Shown in pieces: positions 41,837-50,170 of a DNA stretch of 64,000 nucleotides. The position numbers were made by a program, and so were the translations under genes. The stretch lies in assembly GCA_017623615.1 (NCBI GenBank), contig JAGAOT010000007.1:1-64000 (forward strand), given 5' to 3'. Numbering within the stretch: position 1 is the first letter of the stretch; each line of letters opens with the position of its first letter. Below the pieces are notes generated by a model. The model saw nothing but the letters and a program-made list of their open reading frames with translations, was not told the DNA's origin and searched no databases. The DNA comes from Clostridia bacterium (GTDB taxonomy: Bacteria > Bacillota > Clostridia > Oscillospirales > Acutalibacteraceae).

Positions 41837-43267
41837 ATGGAAATAAAGCTTAAAAACGGCAAAAAAGTTAAAGCATATCCCTTGATTCCCGCCCAGCATC
41901 TGATGCTCTATGTTTCACAGCATCACAGCGACGACGCACCCGTTCTTAACATTGTAACCGGCTATTACTGGCAGGGCGAATTTGACACCGAAGCCATGAA
42001 AGAGGCACTTTATGAGGCAATGGACAGATGCGACACAATGCGTCTGCGCTTCACAAAACGCCCTTTCAACAAGGTTTATCAGTATCTTGCCGACAGGCAC
42101 GGGATTGAAATTATTGAAGAGGATTTGTCCGCAATGGAGTGGGACGATGCCCATGAATTTCTCAAGCAGCGTTCTCACTCAATTATAGATATGTGGGATA
42201 AGCCCGTTAACGAGATAAGAATTATTCACCTTGAAAACGGCTACAACGGCATTTACACAAAGCTGCACCACCTTGCGTTTGACGGCTACTCCTCAAAGGT
42301 GTTCCTTGCCGATGCTCTTTCAATCTATTTCAACAAAAAATACGGCACGGCTTATCCAAAACCCATGCGCAATTATTTTGACATGGTTGAAAAAGAGCTT
42401 CAATATTCAAAATCCGAGCAGCACAAAAAGGATAAGGAATACTGGAAGGGTACAATCAAAAACACATCGGAGCCTATCTATACGGATTATGTGCGACCCA
42501 GCAGGCTTCTTCAGCAGAGAATAGAGAAAAATAAACCCAATCTGCGAAAAGCGGAAGTTCTTGACGCAAATCCCGCATCAAGAACTCTCAAATTCAGCCT
42601 GGATGCCGAAACATCCGAAAAGCTTATCAAAATGTGCACCGAAAACGGGCTTTCCGTGCCCTGCGTGCTGATGATGGGCATGAGGAGCGCGCTTTCATCC
42701 TTTAACGATAACGAAAAGGATATTTCATACAAGGTTATGGTTAACCGCCGCGCAACCCTGCTTGATAAAAAATCGGGCGGCGTAAGAATGCATTTCTACT
42801 CAATGAGAAACATTGTTGAGCCGGAAATGACTTTTGCCGAGGCGGTAAGGGTTATAGAAAAATCACAGAACGATGTTTTTGAGCATTCAAACATCAGCCC
42901 CATGGAGGCGGTTATTTTAAGGCACCTTGCCATGAAAACCGGCACCCGCTACACCTATGAATGCATAACCTTCTCATATCATCCGTATTTTCCCATGCCG
43001 TATTACGGCGAAGAAATGAAAAAATCAAGCAGGGGCTTCTGGTACAACAACGATGCTTCCGTTCAGCCCCTTTATCTTACCGTTATGCACAGAAACCATG
43101 ACGGCGGTCTTGATTTCAATTTTGAATACCGCCTTGCAAGCAATCCCTTGGATGAGCTTCATCATTTCTATGATAAAATGCTTGATACCCTGCTTATGGG
43201 TATGGAAAATCCCGACATTAAGGTTTCGGAAATTCTTGAAAAAATTAAGAAAGATAAGGTGAAATAA
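41837..43267 (+). CDS. Condensation-domain / acyltransferase protein
   Basis: The 476-residue protein resembles stand-alone NRPS condensation domains: its N-terminal half carries LHHLAFDGYS at 143-152, that is HHxxxDG with the catalytic His145 and Asp149, in the CoA-dependent acyltransferase fold. The C-terminal half contains ISYKVMVNRR and HRNHDGGLDFNFEYR, typical of the floor-loop and latch areas. It would join an activated acyl or aminoacyl group from the carrier protein to an amine or hydroxyl acceptor. AACGGAGGG precedes ATG 41837, 15 bases after the ligase. Acceptor is unknown. Confidence 0.87.
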   Translation: MEIKLKNGKKVKAYPLIPAQHLMLYVSQHHSDDAPVLNIVTGYYWQGEFDTEAMKEALYEAMDRCDTMRLRFTKRPFNKVYQYLADRHGIEIIEEDLSAMEWDDAHEFLKQRSHSIIDMWDKPVNEIRIIHLENGYNGIYTKLHHLAFDGYSSKVFLADALSIYFNKKYGTAYPKPMRNYFDMVEKELQYSKSEQHKKDKEYWKGTIKNTSEPIYTDYVRPSRLLQQRIEKNKPNLRKAEVLDANPASRTLKFSLDAETSEKLIKMCTENGLSVPCVLMMGMRSALSSFNDNEKDISYKVMVNRRATLLDKKSGGVRMHFYSMRNIVEPEMTFAEAVRVIEKSQNDVFEHSNISPMEAVILRHLAMKTGTRYTYECITFSYHPYFPMPYYGEEMKKSSRGFWYNNDASVQPLYLTVMHRNHDGGLDFNFEYRLASNPLDELHHFYDKMLDTLLMGMENPDIKVSEILEKIKKDKVK

Positions 43268-43268
43268 A

Positions 43269-43481
43269 ATGGAAAAGTTAATTAACCTTTTTCTCAACTA
43301 CGTTGAGCCCGATGAAGATATTACCGCAGACACAAGCATAAAGGAAGACCTCGGCATGTCATCCTTTGACCTTGTCTGCCTTGCAGAAGAAATTTTTGCC
43401 GAATTCGGCGTCAGGCTCAATGCCGAAAATTTCAGAAATTGCAGAACAGTCGGCAAGCTTGCCGCTTACATTGCAGGCTAA
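43269..43481 (+). CDS. Acyl/peptidyl carrier protein
   Basis: The 70-residue protein is a carrier protein with DLGMSSFDLV at 27-36; Ser32 should receive the 4'-phosphopantetheine arm. EEIFAEFGVRL and the final TVGKLAAYI are typical helices II and IV. It starts one base after the stop of the condensation gene, so it is translationally coupled. No phosphopantetheinyl transferase lies in the window; it must be supplied from elsewhere. Standing next to ligase and condensation proteins, it is more likely the carrier of that pathway than the fatty-acid ACP. Confidence 0.92.
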   Translation: MEKLINLFLNYVEPDEDITADTSIKEDLGMSSFDLVCLAEEIFAEFGVRLNAENFRNCRTVGKLAAYIAG

Positions 43482-43490
43482 CAAAAATAT

Positions 43491-43527
43491 AACGGGGGCA
43501 GTTCAAAGCTGTCCCCGTTAATTTTTT
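43491..43527 (+). terminator. Terminator of the NRPS-like operon
   Basis: AACGGGGGCAG and CTGTCCCCGTT stem, followed by AATTTTTTAT. It also faces the convergent Fic gene. Confidence 0.88.
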
Positions 43528-43530
43528 ATA

Positions 43531-44469
43531 TCAGAATTTGCGCCAGCATTTTTCTTTCATAAAGGCGATGATTTCTCCGTTATCCCTACTTTCATAATAT
43601 GCAACAAGCAGCTTTTTAAAGTCGGGCACATCTTTTTCGGGAATTACAAGCAAGCCGCCGCCCTGCGAAATCAAATAGTGATTTGCAAAAATAACTGCAG
43701 CGCGCTTGTTTCCGTCGGTAAAAATTTGTGTTTTCATGCAATAAAGACATAATTCAATCGCTGTTTCTGTTGAATCGCTTGATTTTTCAACTATACTGCT
43801 GATTTTTTCTTTTACATCATGCTCAATCGGCAGCGGCGGCACATAATTTGAGCCTCCGATTGTAACGGGAACACCCCGTATTCTTCCGCCGTCGCTGAAA
43901 AAACCTTCATTAACGAGCTTTGCAATATGGCAAAGCACATAGTAATTACTCGGCGACGAAACAACATCCCTATCCAAAATAAATTCCCATGCATGCTTAA
44001 GATTTAGAATCTTCTGAATATCCGTTGCCGTCATGCCGTTTACCACGCCGTTTTCAAGAATTGTTTCGGTTTGCGGAAAGGTTGTTGTTACTCCTTCAAG
44101 AACAGCTTGGTCATATATATTAGCTTTCATATTCGCTCTTGCGAATGAAAGATTCAACTCAACTCTCGGCGAAAGAGCTGATTGCTTATATCCGAGCAAA
44201 GCAAGCTCTTTTTCAACCTGACGGATATTTTTTTTAAGTTCTCTCGCTTCGCGGGATGAACGAAGAAGAACGGCATAAAGCTCTTCGCTGTATTTGTCAA
44301 CATAAACGGAACGAAGCTTGCCTGCCTCACGCTTGCGCATATACAAATATTTTCCGGAGCTGTTTTCTTTTATTTCGGGAGTACCGTCATAAGGCAAAAG
44401 TGCAAGCCTTGCCTGAAAATCCGCCTTTTTACGAAGCAATTTCTGTATCGCATCAAAATTACTTTTCAT
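43531..44469 (-). CDS. Fic/DOC family protein with altered active-site motif
   Basis: The 312-residue protein has a Fic core in its C-terminal half, including VPPLPIEHDVKEKI (flap-like) and the loop QIFTDGNKRAAV at about 248-259. The usual motif is HxFxDGNKR/GNGR; the catalytic histidine is replaced by Gln248. The N-terminal helical region contains LEGVTTTFPQTETIL, the segment matching the Fic inhibitory/antitoxin-like helix of self-contained class II proteins. Fic enzymes usually AMPylate protein hydroxyls; here loss of His questions that. ATG 44469 is chosen; GTG 44478 is an alternative with similar spacing from AAAGGG. It stands alone. Confidence 0.85.
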   Translation of the reverse strand: MKSNFDAIQKLLRKKADFQARLALLPYDGTPEIKENSSGKYLYMRKREAGKLRSVYVDKYSEELYAVLLRSSREARELKKNIRQVEKELALLGYKQSALSPRVELNLSFARANMKANIYDQAVLEGVTTTFPQTETILENGVVNGMTATDIQKILNLKHAWEFILDRDVVSSPSNYYVLCHIAKLVNEGFFSDGGRIRGVPVTIGGSNYVPPLPIEHDVKEKISSIVEKSSDSTETAIELCLYCMKTQIFTDGNKRAAVIFANHYLISQGGGLLVIPEKDVPDFKKLLVAYYESRDNGEIIAFMKEKCWRKF

Positions 44470-44564
44470 TAATATCACACCCTTTAGGGAACAAATATAT
44501 TTATATTTTATGATATTGTTCCCTAAAAGTCAATACTTATATATGAGTTGCTTTATTTAACAGC

Positions 44565-45650
44565 TTACTCCGTCCACCACTCGCTTTGCCAGATTCGCTC
44601 GGTCAGCTCTTTTGAAATTACGGCAATTTTATCAAAATCCATGGCATCAATATAACATGCCTCAAGGTCGTCATGAATATCCTTTGCCATTTTCAGCGCG
44701 CACACCGCTTCGTCAAGCAGCTCCTTTGCCGCCTTGCGCGAAAAGGCAAGCCTTGCTCTGTGCGATGCCAGAGAATCAGCCGAATAAAAACGGCGGAGCG
44801 ACACGTTTTTTGTGGGAATAATATTGAGATTACAGAGCTTGTCGGCGGTAAAAAATCCGAGCGACAGCTCTTTTATTATTATGTGGCGGATTGCCTTTTC
44901 GCTGCTGATGCTCGGGCTTGAAATAACGGAAAATCCGCTTGCCAGCGCATAGGTGCGAAGCTGCTCGATAAGCATTGCGGCGGCAACGCCGAAATCATCC
45001 TCAAAAATAACGGTTTGGTCGCAAAGCTCATTAACCGTTTCGGTTAAAAAATAATATCCTTTCGGGGTTATCGCATCAAGCATGCGTATTTTTTCAAGCC
45101 CTATTTTGCCGACGGGCTTCTTGAAATATCGGTTGGCAACCCGTGCGGCATATCGCATAAGCCGCTCATCATCAAGGCAGTCGCGGCATATTTTTTCGCC
45201 GTCGCCGAAAATTGAAAAAGCGGATTCGATAAATCGTCTGCTGCGCTTGTGGCAGGTTTTGTTTTTATCGGTCAGAGCAATTATTTCTTCTTTTCTTGAA
45301 AGAAGCTTTTGCTTATCCCAGCAGTCGCCGAGGTTGATTATTTCGCCGCTTGCGCCGGGGTAATCGGGGTCCATCGTGTGGGGCGAGGTGCCGTCCGCAA
45401 TGCTGACACGCAGCGACGGAAAAATAACGCCGTCCAGCGATGACGGGTCCGACGAGCAGTAAATTCTTTCGCATTCTATATCCCTTTTTTCAATTTCATC
45501 CGCAATTTTTTTCATCATGGAGGATTTGCCCGTGCCGGGTCCTCCTTTGATTATATAAGTATACTGACCTTCTATTTTCGGCGTAAGCTGTGAAAAGCAT
45601 GAGAAAAATCCGTTTTTACCGCTTGAACCCAAAAAATATGACTCTTTCAT
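44565..45650 (-). CDS. P-loop ATPase of unknown role (PRK06851-like)
   Basis: The 361-residue protein carries Walker A GGPGTGKS (35-42) after FSCFSQLTPKIEGQYTYIIK, and IYCSSDPSSLDGVIFPSLRVSIADGTSPH, sequences characteristic of a poorly studied ATPase family in spore-forming Clostridia and Bacilli. A second nucleotide-like segment near 235-275 (VSSPSISSEKAIRHIII) suggests two related halves. There is no membrane segment. AAAGGGGGCTG precedes ATG 45650. Single gene, divergent from the SRP RNA; function unknown. Confidence 0.8.
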   Translation of the reverse strand: MKESYFLGSSGKNGFFSCFSQLTPKIEGQYTYIIKGGPGTGKSSMMKKIADEIEKRDIECERIYCSSDPSSLDGVIFPSLRVSIADGTSPHTMDPDYPGASGEIINLGDCWDKQKLLSRKEEIIALTDKNKTCHKRSRRFIESAFSIFGDGEKICRDCLDDERLMRYAARVANRYFKKPVGKIGLEKIRMLDAITPKGYYFLTETVNELCDQTVIFEDDFGVAAAMLIEQLRTYALASGFSVISSPSISSEKAIRHIIIKELSLGFFTADKLCNLNIIPTKNVSLRRFYSADSLASHRARLAFSRKAAKELLDEAVCALKMAKDIHDDLEACYIDAMDFDKIAVISKELTERIWQSEWWTE

Positions 45651-45779
45651 AATCAGCCCCCTTTGATATCAAAATATTCAAATTTCAGAATTTTGTGAAA
45701 AATAAGGCTGTTTTCAGCGCACTTTTTTTATTTTTTTCCTACAAAATGAAAATATAGCCCTCAAAAGCAAAAATTTCAC

Positions 45780-45808
45780 TTGATATTATTTAAAATATAT
45801 TATATAAT
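45780..45808 (+). promoter_or_regulatory. Promoter of the SRP RNA gene
   Basis: TTGATA (45780-45785), 17-bp spacer, TATAAT (45803-45808); transcription should start around 45815. Confidence 0.75.
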
Positions 45809-45814
45809 ATAGTG

Positions 45815-45966
45815 CAGAGTAGCTTTCTTTTAGTCATGTGGCGTGTGGGTCCTGTGCGACAGGGCACCGTGAACCATGTCAGGCGGGTGAACCGAGCAGC
45901 ATTAAGCGGACAGTCTTGTGCGCCACAGTCTGCCTGCCGCCATATGACTAAGAGAAAGCTTTTTTA
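45815..45966 (+). ncRNA. ffs: Signal recognition particle RNA
   Basis: The conserved domain IV is present: GTCAGG, a short stem closed by a GUGA tetraloop (CGG GTGA ACCG), then AGCAGCA. The RNA folds end to end: AGCTTTCTTTTAGTCATGTGGC (in two parts, starting 45821) pairs with GCCATATGACTAAGAGAAAGCT ending 45960. A T-run follows. Position directly upstream of dnaX matches Bacillus scr. It binds Ffh to target membrane proteins. Confidence 0.9.
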
Positions 45967-45992
45967 AAATAATCCTCAGAAGGAGTGAAAGG

Positions 45993-47606
45993 ATGTATCA
46001 GGCGCTTTACAGAAAATGGAGGCCAAAAAGCTTCTGCGACGTTTACGGCCAGCCCCATGTAACAAAAACCCTGCAAAGCCAGCTCGAAAGCGGCAGAATT
46101 TCTCACGCTTACCTTTTCACGGGCTCGCGAGGCACGGGCAAAACAACCTGCGCAAAAATCCTTTCAAAGGCGGTCAACTGCCTTTCACCCGTTAACGGCA
46201 ACCCCTGCAACGAATGCGAAATCTGCCGCGGAATAGAAAACGGCTCAATTCTTGACGTTATAGAAATCGACGCCGCCAGCAACAACGGCGTTGACAATAT
46301 ACGCGATTTGCGTGAGGAAGCAAATTTCACACCCGCAAATGCAAAATACAGAGTATATATTATCGACGAGGTTCACATGCTCTCCATCGGCGCGTTCAAT
46401 GCGCTGCTTAAAACACTTGAAGAGCCGCCCTCACATGTTATTTTTATCCTTGCAACAACAGAAATACATAAGCTGCCCTCAACAATTCTTTCAAGATGCC
46501 AGCGATTTGATTTTAAGAGAATCGCTCCCGAGGATATAACGGCAAGGCTTATGTTTGTTGCCGAAAAAGAGAATGTCAGCCTCACCCAAAACGCCGCAAG
46601 TCTTATTGCAAGAATTGCGGACGGCGGCATGCGCGACGCTCTTTCTCTGCTTGACCGCTGCTTTGCAATGGGCACGGATATTGACGAAAACACAGTCAGC
46701 GATGCTGCGGGCATTGCGGGCACTATCCACCTTTTCTCATTTTCGGAATTTGTTGCAAAAGGTGATTTCACAAGCTCGTTAAAGCTTGTTTCAAGGCTTC
46801 ACAGCGAAAGCTGCGATATCGACAGCCTTTGCACGGAGCTGACTCTCCACTTCCGCAATCTTATGGTTGCAAAAACAGTTTCGGACTGCGAGGGTCTTAT
46901 AGTCTGCTCAAAAGATGAGCTTTCAAAGCTCAAAGAAAGAGCAGGGGAATTCAAGCTTTCAAAAATTCTTGACTGCATTGAAATTCTCGAACAGACCTCA
47001 AAAAATATAAAAAATGCCGCCAACAAAAAAATTCAGCTTGAAGCGGCTGTTATAAAAATGTGCGCCCCCGCATCGGCATCGGGCGTAATCCCCGAGGGGC
47101 TTGAAGAGCGAATCTGCAAGCTTGAAGAAATGGTTGCAAACAGAGCATTCACCGCTCCCGTTTCCGCTCCCGCGGCAGCAAAACCTGCCGAAAAACCTGC
47201 AGAGCCGAAGCCTGAAGCTCCCGCACCCAAGCTGGAGAGCGAAGAAGCTCCGCTTCCACCGCCTCCGCCGCCTGCAGAAGAGCAGAGCGACATCCCTGAC
47301 GGACCTTTTGCAAACTGGCCCGACGTTCTTGATAAGATTAAAATTTATGATATCCCGCTTTTCGGAATTTTGGCTAACTCAACCGCATTGATAAAGAGCG
47401 GCAGAGTGGTTATCTGCTCCGAAAACCCGACACTTTTCGATTTCATCTGCACGGATACTCATTCAAAGGAGCTTGCGAGAGCGGTTTTTGAGGTTATGGG
47501 CAGAAAGATGAAAATTGCGGTTTCAAACCCCGAAAAACAAAAAGCGGCGGCAAATCCGCTTGAAAATTTAAAAGCAAAAATAAATCAGTTTAATTCAAAT
47601 AATTAA
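45993..47606 (+). CDS. dnaX: DNA polymerase III subunits gamma/tau
   Basis: DnaX is the ATPase of the sliding-clamp loader. The 537-residue protein has Walker A GSRGTGKT (44-51), a four-cysteine zinc site (Cys63, 72, 75, 78), DEVHML near 125, and domain III up to about 360. A Pro/Glu/Ala linker (about 385-435) leads to the C-terminal tau region (GPFANWPDVLDKIKIYD). GAAGGAGTGAAAGG precedes ATG 45993. No programmed frameshift signal is evident. It begins the dnaX-ybaB-recR group. Confidence 0.96.
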   Translation: MYQALYRKWRPKSFCDVYGQPHVTKTLQSQLESGRISHAYLFTGSRGTGKTTCAKILSKAVNCLSPVNGNPCNECEICRGIENGSILDVIEIDAASNNGVDNIRDLREEANFTPANAKYRVYIIDEVHMLSIGAFNALLKTLEEPPSHVIFILATTEIHKLPSTILSRCQRFDFKRIAPEDITARLMFVAEKENVSLTQNAASLIARIADGGMRDALSLLDRCFAMGTDIDENTVSDAAGIAGTIHLFSFSEFVAKGDFTSSLKLVSRLHSESCDIDSLCTELTLHFRNLMVAKTVSDCEGLIVCSKDELSKLKERAGEFKLSKILDCIEILEQTSKNIKNAANKKIQLEAAVIKMCAPASASGVIPEGLEERICKLEEMVANRAFTAPVSAPAAAKPAEKPAEPKPEAPAPKLESEEAPLPPPPPPAEEQSDIPDGPFANWPDVLDKIKIYDIPLFGILANSTALIKSGRVVICSENPTLFDFICTDTHSKELARAVFEVMGRKMKIAVSNPEKQKAAANPLENLKAKINQFNSNN

Positions 47607-47617
47607 CGATATTTTTT

Positions 47618-47770
47618 GTAGGGGAGGGCGTCCTCGACCTCCCGTATGCACCGAAAGGTGCATAATAAAAATTATACCATTGAAAAATATATCAATTAAA
47701 TAAATGATATATTAAAAAAATAATTACAGACCTACGGTCTGTTCGGGACGTCGAGGACGCCGTCCCCTAC
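47618..47770. repeat. Inverted pair of GGACGGCGTCC-type repeats
   Basis: The left copy (47618-47670) has GTAGGGGAGGGCGTCCTCGA, then CCCGTATGCACCGAAAGGTGC. The right copy (47729-47770) is inverted: ACCTACGGTCT, GGGACGTCGAGGACG and CGTCCCCTAC. About 60 bp of AT-rich sequence lie between. This sits inside the dnaX-ybaB intergenic gap, so it may form a large hairpin in the message. Confidence 0.75.
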
Positions 47771-47800
47771 CGTAATAAATAATAATTGGAGGAATATAAA

Positions 47801-48133
47801 ATGAAAGCAAGAATCCCCGGCGCTCCCCAGGGCGGCAACATGATGAAAAAAATTCAGGAAATGCAGGAAAATATGCAGAAAATCCAGCAGGAGGTTGAAG
47901 CAACGGAATTTTCCTCCACAGTCGGCGGCGGCGCAGTTGAGGTTGTTGTTACCGGCGCTCACGAGGTAACCGCGGTTAACCTTAAGCCCGAGGTTGTTGA
48001 CCCCGACGATATCGAAATGCTTCAGGACCTTATCATTTCCGCTTTCAATGAGAGCATCCGCAAGGCTAACGATGCAATGGAGCAGGGCATGGAAAGAGCT
48101 AAAGGCGGTCTTTCAATTCCCGGTCTTTTCTGA
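47801..48133 (+). CDS. ybaB: YbaB/EbfC nucleoid-associated protein
   Basis: The 110-residue dimeric DNA-binding protein has an N-terminal flexible segment, MMKKIQEMQENMQKIQQEVEATEFSST and VEVVVTGAHEVTAVNL, characteristic of the YbaB family; it ends with the amphipathic AMEQGMERAKGGLSIPGLF. TTGGAGGAATAT precedes ATG 47801; the upstream five in-frame codons overlap the ribosome site. Its stop overlaps the recR start (TGATG), the standard dnaX-ybaB-recR arrangement. Confidence 0.95.
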   Translation: MKARIPGAPQGGNMMKKIQEMQENMQKIQQEVEATEFSSTVGGGAVEVVVTGAHEVTAVNLKPEVVDPDDIEMLQDLIISAFNESIRKANDAMEQGMERAKGGLSIPGLF

Positions 48134-48732
48134 TGAGCGGATTTACACCGTCTTTAGAAAGACTTATCGAACAGTTTGCGCGGCTTCCGTCTGTCGGCAA
48201 AAAAAGCGCACAAAGGCTGGCATTCCACATTCTCAACATGTCGGATGCAGATGCCAAAAAGTTTACCGACACAATTATGACAGCCCGCGAATCCATTAAA
48301 AAGTGCGATATTTGCTGTAATCTGACCGACGGCGAGGTTTGCAGAATCTGCTCCTCACAGTCAAGGGATAAATCAACAATCTGCGTTGTTGAGGACCCGC
48401 GCGATGTTATCGCCATTGAGCGCACCCACGAATATAACGGGCTTTACCACGTTCTTCACGGCGTTATTTCACCGATGAACGACATAAATCCGGAGGATAT
48501 CTGCATCAAAGAGCTGATTCTCCGCTTGGGCGACGACACGGTGAAAGAGGTTATCATGGCAACCAACCCCACGGTTGAGGGCGAGGCAACCTCAATGTAT
48601 ATATCGCGCCTTATTAAACCGCTCGGCGTTAACGTGAGCCGCCTTGCCTACGGCGTGCCCGTCGGAGCGGACCTTGAATATGCGGACGAATTTACTCTTA
48701 TCCGCGCTTTAGAGGGCAGAAAAGAGCTTTAA
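48133..48732 (+). CDS. recR: Recombination mediator protein RecR
   Basis: RecR works with RecF and RecO to load RecA on gapped DNA. The 199-residue protein has an N-terminal helix-hairpin-helix (LPSVGKKSAQRL), a four-cysteine zinc finger (CDICCNLTDGEVCRIC), a Toprim domain beginning ICVVEDPRDV, and the C-terminal Walker-like ASRLAYGVPVG segment. The ATG overlaps the ybaB stop by one base. Confidence 0.96.
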   Translation: MSGFTPSLERLIEQFARLPSVGKKSAQRLAFHILNMSDADAKKFTDTIMTARESIKKCDICCNLTDGEVCRICSSQSRDKSTICVVEDPRDVIAIERTHEYNGLYHVLHGVISPMNDINPEDICIKELILRLGDDTVKEVIMATNPTVEGEATSMYISRLIKPLGVNVSRLAYGVPVGADLEYADEFTLIRALEGRKEL

Positions 48733-49060
48733 ATTTCGGAAAAGTTATCCACATAGTTATACTTATTCACATACGGGTTTTCCACATTTCAACTTTGTCA
48801 AAAAATGGGACGTTGAAAACCCTGACTTTTCCACAAAAAAATGTTGATATTTTTTACCTTACTTTCCAATAAAATCAACGCTTTTCAGAGTTATACCATA
48901 TTTCAACGCCCCCTACTATTACTACTATAAATATATATATTAAATATATATTCATAATAGGAGCGGGGAATTGAAAAATCTTAAAAGCCGATAAAACAGG
49001 CTTACCCCATGTGGAAAAGTTTATAACCATTAATGCGACACTATAAGGGAGGATATTCCA
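48733..49060. other. oriC-like region upstream of dnaN
   Basis: This 328-bp gene-free stretch has DnaA-box-like sites: TTATCCACA (48745-48753, exact), TTATTCACA (48763-48771), TTTTCCACA (48778-48786 and 48827-48835) and TGTGGAAAA (49010-49018). A 35-bp tract of nearly pure A/T (about 48921-48955, ATATATATATT-like) could be an unwinding element. It lies directly in front of dnaN, where dnaA and the origin sit in many bacteria, but dnaA itself is not present. The dnaN promoter must also lie here. Confidence 0.55.
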
Positions 49061-50170
49061 ATGAAAATAATATGCAGCACGCTTGAGCTTTCAGAGGCTT
49101 GCCAAAATGTTCAGAGAGCGGCTTCAACCAAAACAGCTATCCCCGCAATCGAGGGTATTCTTATGGTTGCCAAGGACGGCACTCTCACCCTGACGGGCTA
49201 TGACCTCGAAATGGGAATAACCACCTCAATCCCCGCAAAAGTTGAGGAAGAAGGCGAGCTTGTTCTCAATGCACACATGTTCAGCGAAACTTTGAGAAAG
49301 CTGCCCGACAGCAATGTTAACATTTACAGCGATTCAAGACATATCGCTTCTATTTCTTGCGGCGATTTTGAATCAACTCTTATAGGTATTTCCGCAGAGG
49401 AATATCCCGACCTTCCCTCAGTTTCGGGCGGATATCCCATTTCCGTTCAGCAGGGTATTCTTAAGGATATGGTCAGAAAAACAATTTTCTCGGCTGCTGT
49501 TAAGGATAGTAAGATAGTCCACACCGGCATTAAGTTTGAAATTGAAGAAAATCATATCAGACTTATTGCAGTTGACGGCGTTCGCCTTGCTATAAGAAAC
49601 GAAAACATCAGCTACAGCGGCGAAAATCTTTCTTTCGTTGTGCCTGCAAAAACTCTTTCAGAGGTTGTTAAGCTCATGAGTGATGACGATGCAATGGTAA
49701 CTCTCGGCATCGGTAAAAGACACATCATTTTTGAGGTTGGAGGCTATAACATCATTTCCCGTTTGCTTGACGGCGAATTTCTTAATTATAAGGCGGCAAT
49801 TCCCTCTGCAACAAAAACTGTTATCCGCGTAAATACAAGAAGCTTTATTGACAGCATCGACAGAACTTCTCTTATCATCACCGAAAAAATCAAGAGCCCA
49901 GTTAAGTGCGTTTTTGATGAAAATATGATTAAGATGTCAAGCATTACATCTCTCGGCACGGCAAACGACAGAATCCCCGCTTTGATTGAGGGCGAAACCT
50001 GCACAATAGGCTTTAATAATAAGTATATGCTTGATGCTCTTCGTGCCTGCGACACAGACGAGGTCAGAATCATGCTCAACGGCGCAGTTGCGCCCATTCT
50101 TATCGTTCCCAACGAGGGTGACGGTTTCATATTCTTAATTCTTCCCGTGAGGCTGAAAAATGAAGATTAA
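49061..50170 (+). CDS. dnaN: DNA polymerase III beta clamp
   Basis: The 369-residue protein forms the dimeric sliding clamp that tethers DNA polymerase. It has the threefold repeat structure of the clamp and ends with ILIVPNEGDGFIFLILPVRL, equivalent to the PM(R/K)L-type C-terminus. AAGGGAGGATATT precedes ATG 49061. It overlaps the next gene by 11 bases, giving a coupled dnaN-S4-recF-remB operon. Confidence 0.97.
   Translation: MKIICSTLELSEACQNVQRAASTKTAIPAIEGILMVAKDGTLTLTGYDLEMGITTSIPAKVEEEGELVLNAHMFSETLRKLPDSNVNIYSDSRHIASISCGDFESTLIGISAEEYPDLPSVSGGYPISVQQGILKDMVRKTIFSAAVKDSKIVHTGIKFEIEENHIRLIAVDGVRLAIRNENISYSGENLSFVVPAKTLSEVVKLMSDDDAMVTLGIGKRHIIFEVGGYNIISRLLDGEFLNYKAAIPSATKTVIRVNTRSFIDSIDRTSLIITEKIKSPVKCVFDENMIKMSSITSLGTANDRIPALIEGETCTIGFNNKYMLDALRACDTDEVRIMLNGAVAPILIVPNEGDGFIFLILPVRLKNED

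Noticed and set aside
45993..47606. Programmed frameshift in dnaX to produce a short gamma form
   Set aside because: No A-AAA-AAG type slippery run with a following stem was found at the expected position.
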